NCBI GenBank assembly: GCA_900766055.1 | Contig: CAAFTZ010000171.1 | Location: forward strand, 1 to 8,757 | Source of the DNA: an uncultured Parasutterella sp. | GTDB taxonomy: Bacteria; Pseudomonadota; Gammaproteobacteria; Burkholderiales; Burkholderiaceae_F | DNA length: 8,757 nt | Direction: 5' to 3' | Shown: positions 1 through 5,621 of the stretch, in pieces | Layout of the letters: each line of letters opens with the position of its first letter | Position numbering within the stretch: the first letter of the stretch is position 1 | Program-made: the position numbers and the translations under genes | Notes under the pieces: generated by a model | Seen by the model: only the letters and a program-made list of their open reading frames with translations | What the model was told of the DNA's origin: nothing | The model's database searches: none

Positions 1-710
1 CAGTCGTAATCCCGCCTAGCGCGTTCGCCGGCAACAAATCGAACTCGTGTACCGCCGCGGTGCTTAGAAGCATCCAAAATCTTGAACATTCCGATTTCTC
101 CGGAACGACGAACGTGTGTCCCGCAGCAGGCACAGCGATCGCAGCCAGGAACCGTCACAATCCTCACCACTCCGTGCAGTTCTTTTTTGCTGCGGTATTC
201 CATTGCTTGAAGGACTTCTTCACTCGGAAATTCAATCTTCAGATCAATGTTCTGAGTGATGGCCCGATTCACCAGTTTTTCCAGCTCGGGGATCGCTTCC
301 ATCGGAATTTCTCCGCTGAAATCAACGGTAATGTCATCCGGATCCATATGGAATCCGACGTTTTCAAATTTATATTTTTGATGAACGAGGCCAGAGAAAA
401 TATGTTCGCAGGTATGATTCTGCATATTGTCAAAACGGCGGTCCCAGTCGAGCTTTCCGGTAACGGTTGAACCGACTTCCAACGGCTTGTCTGTATAGTG
501 AACGACCTCAGAGCCGATCCTCTTTACAAAGGTAACCTTGGCGTCTCCTAAAGTCCCTTCGTCCGAGGGCTGTCCGCCCCCTTCCGGGTAAAAAGCCGTG
601 TCGCTGAGGACAACCTCAAAGCCCTTCTTTCCCTCACGACAAGCGGTGACAGTTGCTGAAAATTCTCTTGCGTACGGATCACGATAAAACAGTTCCTGCA
701 TCGTTTCCAT
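1..710 (-). CDS. alaX: Alanyl-tRNA editing protein, AlaX type (5' part, C-terminus off window)
   Basis: Reading the minus strand from the ATG at 710-708 gives 236 codons without a stop, running off the left edge. The translation carries the marks of the stand-alone relatives of the AlaRS editing domain. These are a GGGQPSD motif at residues 44-50, a first zinc motif HxxxH (H99-T-C-E-H103), a second zinc motif CxxxH (C195 to H199), and a GGTRVRF segment near residues 219-225. Known AlaX proteins hydrolyse Ser-tRNA(Ala) and/or Gly-tRNA(Ala) in trans, in the cytosol. The N-terminal beta-barrel domain plus the C-terminal extension, still open at residue 236, fits the longer AlaX forms, which can carry a DHHA1 domain. 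That domain would be outside the window. A GGAG ribosome site lies about 9 nt upstream of the start. No aminoacylation domain precedes it, so this is not AlaRS itself. The cysteine in HTCEH replaces the more usual small residue of HSGEH. Confidence 0.9.
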   Translation of the reverse strand, partial: METMQELFYRDPYAREFSATVTACREGKKGFEVVLSDTAFYPEGGGQPSDEGTLGDAKVTFVKRIGSEVVHYTDKPLEVGSTVTGKLDWDRRFDNMQNHTCEHIFSGLVHQKYKFENVGFHMDPDDITVDFSGEIPMEAIPELEKLVNRAITQNIDLKIEFPSEEVLQAMEYRSKKELHGVVRIVTVPGCDRCACCGTHVRRSGEIGMFKILDASKHRGGTRVRFVAGERARRDYD

Positions 711-734
711 TGATTATCTCCACTGCTTTTATTT

Positions 735-757
735 GACTGCAAAAATTATAGGCAGTC
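735..757 (-). promoter_or_regulatory. alaX promoter -10 box enclosed by an inverted repeat
   Basis: On the minus strand a perfect TATAAT lies at 750-745, about 35 nt before the alaX start codon, which would give a leader of about 27 nt. It is enclosed by perfect 6-bp arms, GACTGC (735-740) and GCAGTC (752-757). No good -35 is visible 16-18 nt upstream. The dyad could be an operator that covers the -10 box. A second inverted repeat lies just upstream, with arms CAGAAGAGA (757-765) and TCTCTTCTG (792-800), 26 nt apart. The promoter is a pattern match only. Confidence 0.5.
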
Positions 758-861
758 AGAAGAGAAGAAACCGTCTTACACAGAGCATTTCTCTCTTCTG
801 TCTTTGTTCTCACTTTCGGAACCTACATAAAAATTGAGGAATAAAACTTCTATCTGCTACC

Positions 862-867
862 TATAAT
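862..867 (+). promoter_or_regulatory. Candidate -10 box for the MCE gene
   Basis: A perfect TATAAT lies 34 nt before the ATG at 901, predicting a transcript start near 874 and a leader of about 27 nt. TTGAGG at 834-839 is the nearest -35-like hexamer, but its 22-nt spacer is too long, so a -35 is not convincing. A transcript start near 874 argues against the GTG at 874 as the start codon, unless the message is leaderless. Confidence 0.4.
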
Positions 868-900
868 GAAAGAGTGATAAGAAGGGTTAGATTCCGGAAG

Positions 901-1911
901 ATGAGTGCATCAAAAGACAAATTCCATTTTTGGGTCGGCATGACCATTGTGATCGTGATCGCGATATTCATCGGTCTGCTCTGCACTGTATTTACACCCA
1001 ATTATTTCCGACCGAAAACGATCGTTGAAACCTATTTCACGGAATCTGTCAACGGACTTTCCCTGGGAGCTCCCGTTAAGTTCAAGGGCATCGACATTGG
1101 AAAAGTCACCGACATTTCATTGTCCAGCAAGGTCTATCCGGAACACCACATCGGACTATTCTCCCCTGACTCCTCTGTCGCGGTTGTGCGCATGATCGTG
1201 TATTTGGATGAAGATCAGCTCAAAAAGCAGCTTCCCTCCCTCATCCAAAACGGATTACGGTTTCAAACGGAACTGGCAGGCGTCACGGGAACTATTTACC
1301 TTGCAGCGAATTTTTTAAATCCCACGCTTTATCCTCCCGAAATAAAAGACGTGCCGTGGAAGCCGAGATACCTTTATGTTCCGGCCACGATCAGCTTAAC
1401 AAATGAAATTCTGGAAAACATCCAGAACTTCCTTGCCACACTGCAAAATTTGAAAGCAAAGATAGACGATGTGACACCCGGAGCAGTGAAGAGCCAATCT
1501 ACAAAAGAACTGCTCACCACACTTAACCATACCGTAAGTATGCTGGACCCTGACAAACTGCGTGCTCTGCTTTCTAACGCGGAAAACTACGTTAATTCCA
1601 GCCACGCAATTCTTTCGAAAGTAGATGTCGCCCAGATTAACTCTTTACTTTCCCAACTCTCAGGCACGACAGAAAAACTGAACGAAACCTTGAAGGAAAC
1701 AAAAGGATCCGGCCTTGTAACGCAGTTGAATAAAACAATTTCAGGCGCCGACCAGGCCATTGTGGACAATCGCTACAACATTCGAGAGCTCATTCTCAAT
1801 CTGAAGAATATTTCGGACAATCTCAAGATTTTGTCTGAGAATTTAGAGCAGGATCCGAACTTCTTAACGCCGCGTACACATCATCCGTCTCCGATCGGAT
1901 CCGGAAAATAA
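901..1911 (+). CDS. MCE/MlaD-family lipid-transport protein, single MCE domain with helical C-terminus
   Basis: The protein has 336 residues from ATG 901. It starts with a short cytoplasmic tail and one membrane anchor (about residues 9-32). An MCE domain follows (about 40-138), with typical features such as NGLSLGAPVKFKGIDIGKV (51-69) and a late TELAGVTGTIYL stretch. From about 165 to 316 the sequence is predicted helical, with heptad-like leucines, and ends in a Pro/His/Ser-rich tail. MCE proteins form hexameric rings in the periplasm that carry phospholipids between membranes, usually with an MlaE permease and MlaF ATPase. None of these partners is next to it: the left neighbour is divergent and the right one convergent, so it looks monocistronic. 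An in-frame GTG at 874 would add nine residues. I prefer 901 because a purine-rich AGAAGGG lies 15-20 nt upstream and the shorter N-terminus fits a signal anchor. Neither site has a strong ribosome site. Confidence 0.85.
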   Translation: MSASKDKFHFWVGMTIVIVIAIFIGLLCTVFTPNYFRPKTIVETYFTESVNGLSLGAPVKFKGIDIGKVTDISLSSKVYPEHHIGLFSPDSSVAVVRMIVYLDEDQLKKQLPSLIQNGLRFQTELAGVTGTIYLAANFLNPTLYPPEIKDVPWKPRYLYVPATISLTNEILENIQNFLATLQNLKAKIDDVTPGAVKSQSTKELLTTLNHTVSMLDPDKLRALLSNAENYVNSSHAILSKVDVAQINSLLSQLSGTTEKLNETLKETKGSGLVTQLNKTISGADQAIVDNRYNIRELILNLKNISDNLKILSENLEQDPNFLTPRTHHPSPIGSGK

Positions 1912-1956
1912 GTTCTGTCATCTCCGTCAGCAGGTTTTATCGAAAATTACGCCGCC

Positions 1957-1987
1957 AAAAATAAATCAGGGAGCCGAAGCTCCCTGA
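1957..1987 (-). terminator. Intrinsic terminator of the porin gene
   Basis: A perfect 9-bp stem (1966-1974 with 1979-1987) closes a 4-nt loop that reads TTCG on the minus strand, a very stable tetraloop. On the minus strand it is followed by a T-rich run (TTTATTTTT, 1965-1957), 27 nt after the porin stop. In the plus direction the run after the stem is AAAATTCTTTTC, so it may also weakly stop transcripts of the convergent MCE gene. Confidence 0.85.
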
Positions 1988-2013
1988 AAATTCTTTTCTA
2001 ATTGATCAAACTA

Positions 2014-3120
2014 TTAGAAGGTATGTGTCATACCGATTGTGGCATTCCAGCCGCGAAGGTCGTCTGTATTCTGCTTCAATGCCTTGCCAGCTGTGCCCCA
2101 AGCTGCCTGGGTGTACATCAGAGTACGCTTAGAGAAGTGATAGAAGTAGGCTGCTCCGATGGAGAAGGAGTTGAACTTATCTTCTAAGCCGTCTTCGGAT
2201 GCATTCTTATTCTTGCCAAAGGCAAACTGAGACTGAAGCATCACTTCGCCGCCTAAAGCGTTAGTGGAGGCAGACAAAGCAAAAGCGTGATAGTTGTTAG
2301 CTTTGCCCTTGTTGTATTTGTTTTCCAGAGCTTTTCCTTCTGCAGTATCAGTATCGAACCCTACGTAGCCGGGCAGAGGAGCATGCAGGGCATACTCATA
2401 GGCGCCGTACAGTTTGAAGGCTCCGAAGTCATAAGAAGCACCAAGGTTCAGCAGCTGAGTGGTCTTATTCTTGTCTTCCACTCCTTTATAGTCCAGAGCT
2501 TCATAGATCAAATCTGCATTCAGAGGACCTTTTCCGTAAGTCAAACCAACCCCATAGTAATGCTGGTTGTAAGACCATTTGTTTTCATCGCTGTCACGAC
2601 CGTTGGAATACATGAAAGAACCCTGGAAACCATTGTATTCAGGAGTGAGGTAGACGATGGAGTTGTTGTATCTGTCGGTCAGATAGAAGGCGCTGTACAT
2701 GCTTCCGATTGTCTGGAAGGAGGTTGTGTAGGGTGTCCCACCCAAGATGGAGTATGTACCGCAGTCAGAAGACAATCCGCCGAAGCGACCAAAAGCAACC
2801 GTACCCCAATTACCTGAAACACCAAGAGCAGCTTCGCGGCTAAAAGCTTTGCCAGCTTCGGCTTCATTGCCGTTGCTTAATTTGAAACCTTGTTCCAGTT
2901 TGAAGAAAACGGAATTGCCGTTGCCAAGGTCTTCAGAACCTTTGATACCCCAGCGGTTGCCCATCCAGTTGCCATTGGACATTTGAACTTTGGCTGCATC
3001 ACCATGGAGCTTGCTGACCGTAACACCGGCGTCAACAACTCCATACAAAGTAACATCGGTCGCAGCCGTTGCATAGGAAGTAGCAGCGAGAAGTGCAGCG
3101 GCTAAAAGTGTCTTGTTCAT
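2014..3120 (-). CDS. Outer-membrane porin, Gram-negative general porin family
   Basis: The 368-residue precursor starts with a clear signal peptide, MNKTLLAAALLAATSYATA, with cleavage predicted after residue 19. The mature start TDVTLYGVVDAGV is typical of betaproteobacterial porins of the Porin_4/OmpC-like group. The body has alternating aromatic and polar strands and glycine-rich turns, including RWGIKGSEDLGNGNSVFFKLEQGF and VAFGRFGG stretches. It ends in a beta-signal with terminal phenylalanine (GMTHTF), as needed for insertion by the BAM complex. The length fits a 16-strand trimeric porin for passive uptake of small hydrophilic solutes. Two cysteine-bearing or charged loops around the constriction cannot be assigned without a model. 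AGGA lies 6 nt before the ATG. The gene is monocistronic, with its own promoter and terminator. Substrate preference cannot be read from the sequence. Confidence 0.93.
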   Translation of the reverse strand: MNKTLLAAALLAATSYATAATDVTLYGVVDAGVTVSKLHGDAAKVQMSNGNWMGNRWGIKGSEDLGNGNSVFFKLEQGFKLSNGNEAEAGKAFSREAALGVSGNWGTVAFGRFGGLSSDCGTYSILGGTPYTTSFQTIGSMYSAFYLTDRYNNSIVYLTPEYNGFQGSFMYSNGRDSDENKWSYNQHYYGVGLTYGKGPLNADLIYEALDYKGVEDKNKTTQLLNLGASYDFGAFKLYGAYEYALHAPLPGYVGFDTDTAEGKALENKYNKGKANNYHAFALSASTNALGGEVMLQSQFAFGKNKNASEDGLEDKFNSFSIGAAYFYHFSKRTLMYTQAAWGTAGKALKQNTDDLRGWNATIGMTHTF

Positions 3121-3163
3121 TGTGAATCCTAGAGAAGTAAGTTAACAACGCTTTTATCTTATA

Positions 3164-3193
3164 AATAAATGTTTCCAAATTTGGCTTTGTCAA
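3164..3193 (-). promoter_or_regulatory. Porin promoter with a palindrome in the spacer
   Basis: On the minus strand a consensus -35 TTGACA lies at 3193-3188. After an 18-nt spacer comes TTTATT (3169-3164), a 4-of-6 match to the -10 box. The spacer holds the perfect 10-bp palindrome CCAAATTTGG (3175-3184), which could bind a regulator between the two boxes. Leader length to the porin ATG would be about 37 nt. Confidence 0.5.
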
Positions 3194-3509
3194 TAGTTTT
3201 TTCGGCTGCTAAAGAGAAAAACTGCATTGTTAATTTCTAAAGACAGGAAATTAGAGGTGTAATGTTTTAGAAAAATATAAGATTTTAAGGACTAAAGAGA
3301 TTTGTCCGACCACAAGCCCCTAAAAGAAAATAATAGAGCCCTCTCCTTTTGTGAAAATTTCCTCCATCATTGTGAAATTTTCAGAATTTATTTCCCTAAC
3401 ACCTAGGGAAAACTCCAACACAAATTGCATCCTTTGTTGAATTTTGAAGCCCTCAATTGTTTTATTCTGTTTCCGTTGATTCATTTTTTTACTATTACAG
3501 GAGTACCTC
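3194..3509. promoter_or_regulatory. AT-rich divergent control region with dyads upstream of the yjiH-like gene
   Basis: No gene is seen here. Three patterns stand out. A direct repeat TTGTGAAA occurs at 3349-3356 and 3370-3377, 21 bp apart, or two helical turns. An 11-bp palindrome TGAAATTTTCA spans 3373-3383. A perfect inverted repeat has arms TTTCCCTA (3391-3398) and TAGGGAAA (3404-3411). A weak promoter candidate for the plus strand is TTGAAT (3437-3442) with TTTATT (3461-3466), spacer 18. The ribosome site AGGAG (3499-3503) stands 6 nt before the start codon at 3510. The dyads lie upstream of the candidate promoter, a position that suits activator sites. Confidence 0.4.
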
Positions 3510-4199
3510 ATGTCCTCAGAAACTTTAACTGCTTCGACAGGCATTCAAGCCCAAGAAGCGGAAGAAGCCGAAAAAGTAGGTGTAGGCGCATATATCTCAC
3601 TTTTCTTTGCCGTCTGCTTCTTTTCCGGTGTCTTCTATAAAATGCCCGATGCCTATCGCTGGCTCGGAGCTTTCGACTTCACAACCCTAATCGGCAAATT
3701 CGGATCCGTGTCCGGCGCAGCAACTTTCGTCGGGAAAGGCGGTCTCAGCGCACGCGCCGGCTTCCTCTTTGCTCTTTCTTTGGTTCCCGGCGTTATGCTG
3801 GCTTTGGGTCTGCTTGAAGTGCTTTCTCACTACGGCGCTTTGAAAGCCGCTCAAAAGTTAATGACTCCGCTGCTTCGTCCGATCCTCGGCGTCCCCGGCA
3901 TTACCGGTTTGGCCCTCATTACTGACCTTCAGAGTACCGACGCAGGCGCTGCTCTGACAAAAGGTCTAGTCGACTCCGGAAAGATCACTAAAGAGAACTT
4001 GATCGTTATTGCCGGCTGGCAGTATGCAGGTGCCGGTTTGATTAACAACTACTTCTCTATTGCTTCTGCCCTTTTCATGGCCTTCCTGGTTCCGGTTTGG
4101 ATTCCGCTGGTTGTGATGTTCTGCCTCAAGTTTGTCGGCGGCGTGTTTGTCCGCTTCTGCCTCAAGACTCTCTATAAGAAGGATTTCGAAAATGCCTAA
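3510..4199 (+). CDS. yjiH: YjiH-like nucleoside-recognition (Gate) domain membrane protein
   Basis: The product has 229 residues, close to E. coli YjiH. The first 23 residues are acidic and probably cytoplasmic. Hydrophobic segments follow at about 28-44, 84-106 and 183-215. Between them is the Gate-domain core, with small-residue-rich stretches LMTPLLRPILGVPG (117-130) and GLALITDLQSTDAGAALTKG (133-152). The Gate domain is shared with nucleoside transporters, SpmA/SpmB and FeoB. The transported substrate of YjiH is not established. The next gene overlaps it and is YjiG-like, the same pairing as in E. coli, where the two follow iadA (isoaspartyl dipeptidase). No iadA is in this window, so a link to peptide use cannot be claimed here. 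AGGAG lies 6 nt before the ATG. Confidence 0.82.
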   Translation: MSSETLTASTGIQAQEAEEAEKVGVGAYISLFFAVCFFSGVFYKMPDAYRWLGAFDFTTLIGKFGSVSGAATFVGKGGLSARAGFLFALSLVPGVMLALGLLEVLSHYGALKAAQKLMTPLLRPILGVPGITGLALITDLQSTDAGAALTKGLVDSGKITKENLIVIAGWQYAGAGLINNYFSIASALFMAFLVPVWIPLVVMFCLKFVGGVFVRFCLKTLYKKDFENA

Positions 4200-4671
4200 T
4201 GCAACAGCAACACAAGTCAAGAAGAGCAACAATCCTTTTGATATTTTCATCACTGGTCTCAGAAAAGGCTTTAACGTCGCGATCAACAACCTGATGCCGA
4301 ACGTGCTGATGGCCTTCGTTCTGGCATACATCCTTGACCTTTTCGGTGTGATGTCCTTCTTAGGCAAAGTCTGCGGTCCGGTCATGAGCATCTTTGATCT
4401 TCCCGGCCAAGCTATTACCGTTCTTTGCGCAACTTGGCTGTCCTGCGGCGCAGGCGTCGGTGTTGCAGCCAGCTTGCTTGCCAGCGGCACACTCAATGCA
4501 CATGACATCACAATCCTCTCTCCGGCACTCCTCCTGATGGCTTCTCAAATTCAGTACATGGGTCGCCTCCTCGGTGTTGCCGACGTTCCTAAAAAATACT
4601 GGCCGATGCTCATGTTCAACAGCATTTTGATGGCTTCCATCGGCATGCTCATCATGCGATTCATTGTCTAG
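4192..4671 (+). CDS. yjiG: YjiG-like (SpmB-family) Gate-domain membrane protein
   Basis: The product has 159 residues from ATG 4192, close to E. coli YjiG. It begins in the last codons of the yjiH-like gene (overlap 4192-4199), which suggests translational coupling, with AAGGA (4179-4183) 8 nt upstream. The reading frame stays open upstream to 4132, but that extension lies inside the upstream gene and lacks a ribosome site. Hydrophobic segments lie at about 36-57, 66-98 and 139-158. The core segment has PGQAITVLCATWLSCGAGVG at 71-90, with a glycine- and cysteine-rich turn. The QIQYMGRLLGVADVP stretch (119-133) is typical of this half. The pair probably forms one heteromeric inner-membrane transporter. 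The substrate is unknown. Confidence 0.82.
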   Translation: MPNATATQVKKSNNPFDIFITGLRKGFNVAINNLMPNVLMAFVLAYILDLFGVMSFLGKVCGPVMSIFDLPGQAITVLCATWLSCGAGVGVAASLLASGTLNAHDITILSPALLLMASQIQYMGRLLGVADVPKKYWPMLMFNSILMASIGMLIMRFIV

Positions 4672-4721
4672 TAGAAAATCTTACCCATAGGCGTCCTTAA
4701 AAGACGTTTTTAGACCCACCT

Positions 4722-4757
4722 CCCGCTCCTCGGTTTCAATTCGGAGCGGGCTTTTTT
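4722..4757 (+). terminator. Intrinsic terminator of the yjiH-yjiG operon
   Basis: The 8-bp stem CCCGCTCC (4722-4729) pairs with GGAGCGGG (4743-4750) around a 13-nt loop. CTTTTTT follows. A weaker hairpin with arms CGTC (4692-4695) and GACG (4703-4706) and five Ts (4707-4711) sits just before it, so termination may occur in two steps. Confidence 0.85.
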
Positions 4758-5156
4758 GCTTTCCAAATAGAGAGTTCCATTCAATCAGCCACTCTCCCAT
4801 TAGCGGATCAAACTCTCTTTTACCTTCCAACACTTAGTTTTGTCGTTACAACTTCTACCACTCAACCAAGTCGATCAATTAAGAAAAAACTCGGCAATAG
4901 GCAAAAAATCTCTGAGATCCAACGGTTACTTTCTTCGATCTTGTCTCTAAAAAACAACAAAGAATTCCGAGCCTGTTAAACATGAATACGGTTTTTCATC
5001 TTATGAAACGCAACTTTTGCAATATGTAAAGAAGAATTTATTTTGTCAGTATTAACACCTAATTTAGGAATTTATTTTCATGATTTCATCTTTTTATGAT
5101 TTTTTGTGTCATTATTAACCCGTAAGAATTAATAATTTTTCAATCGGAGATGTCTC
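4758..5156. other. AT-rich intergenic stretch upstream of the 91-residue gene
   Basis: I see no gene here on either strand. Short symmetric elements are present. TTTCAT and ATGAAA form a 6-bp repeat around 3 nt (4994-5008). CCTAATTTAGG is an 11-bp palindrome (5058-5068). ATTATTAA (5111-5118) and TTAATAAT (5129-5136) form a perfect 8-bp repeat around 10 nt, with a T-run right after it. TTGTCA at 5043-5048 could be a -35 box, but no good -10 follows at the right distance. Two similar stretches, AGTATTAAC (5049) and CATTATTAAC (5110), lie about 61 bp apart. A small RNA cannot be excluded but is not shown. Confidence 0.45.
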
Positions 5157-5432
5157 ATGAACATTCTTATTAAAGAAACAGGTGAACTTCGCTCTCTTTC
5201 GTTCATTGATTGGCACGACGGTCAGGAATACACAGAACAACTGATCTCAGCCTCCGGAGAAGATTGCAACTTCCTCTTTGATCAAGACGGTGAAGTTTTT
5301 ATGACTGATGCACCCACTTTCAGTAAGTGGAACTCATTCTTTAGAAGTCATAGCGATATCGAATCTGCTTGCTCTGCCCTCGGACTGAAACCGATATCTA
5401 AAGCAGAATACGACCCCTTCGTACACCTCTAA
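5157..5432 (+). CDS. Small acidic protein of unknown function
   Basis: The product has 91 residues with 16 acidic and six Lys/Arg residues, so it is strongly acidic. It has no signal peptide, membrane segment or cysteine motif and is probably cytosolic. The N-terminus MNILIKETGELRSLSFID looks like beta strands. A central FDQDGEVFMTD (41-51) is followed by an aromatic helix-like FSKWNSFF (55-62). I recall, without being able to check, small proteins in mobile elements and phages that begin in a similar way with an IKETGE stretch and have a tryptophan in the middle. This is a weak lead, not an assignment. GGAG lies about 9 nt before the ATG. The gene is flanked by a dyad upstream and its own strong terminator downstream, so it is transcribed alone, which supports a real gene. 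Confidence 0.75.
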   Translation: MNILIKETGELRSLSFIDWHDGQEYTEQLISASGEDCNFLFDQDGEVFMTDAPTFSKWNSFFRSHSDIESACSALGLKPISKAEYDPFVHL

Positions 5433-5454
5433 AATCTTTATCAGCTGTCTCTCA

Positions 5455-5482
5455 AGGTTGGGCTCAGGTCCAACCTTTTTTC
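5455..5482 (+). terminator. Intrinsic terminator of the 91-residue gene
   Basis: The perfect 8-bp stem AAGGTTGG (5455-5462) and CCAACCTT (5471-5478) closes an 8-nt loop and runs into six Ts (5477-5482). It isolates the small gene from nrdA, which starts 140 nt later. Confidence 0.88.
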
Positions 5483-5621
5483 ATTTCTCAAATAAGGTAA
5501 CTAGCTACTTCTGAAACCTGTCTAAAGCGCCAAGCCTTCCATTCTATATGTACAATCGAAGGTCGCTAAAAATTTCTATTTTGAAGAAAAATCCTTTTAA
5601 ATCTTGAGGTTACGTTAACAA

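Noticed and set aside
60..470. 136-codon plus-strand reading frame
   Set aside because: It lies opposite alaX, in register with its codons. The minus-strand translation has clear AlaX motifs, while this one has none.
2287..2817. 176-codon plus-strand reading frame
   Set aside because: It is antisense to the porin, which has a signal peptide and a terminal beta-signal. The plus-strand translation shows no family features.
4132..4191. 20-codon N-terminal extension of the yjiG-like gene
   Set aside because: It overlaps the upstream gene for 68 bp without a ribosome site. ATG 4192 has AAGGA at 8 nt and matches the usual length of the family.
3966..4511. 181-codon minus-strand reading frame
   Set aside because: It is antisense to the yjiH-yjiG overlap and has no recognisable protein features.
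5498..5509. Imperfect palindrome GTAACTAGCTAC
   Set aside because: Its halves mismatch at one position pair, it is short, and it has no promoter box at a fitting distance.
5483..5621. NrdR boxes upstream of nrdA
   Set aside because: I looked for a pair of 16-bp NrdR-like boxes in helical phase. TATATGTA near 5545 is the only faint resemblance and has no partner.
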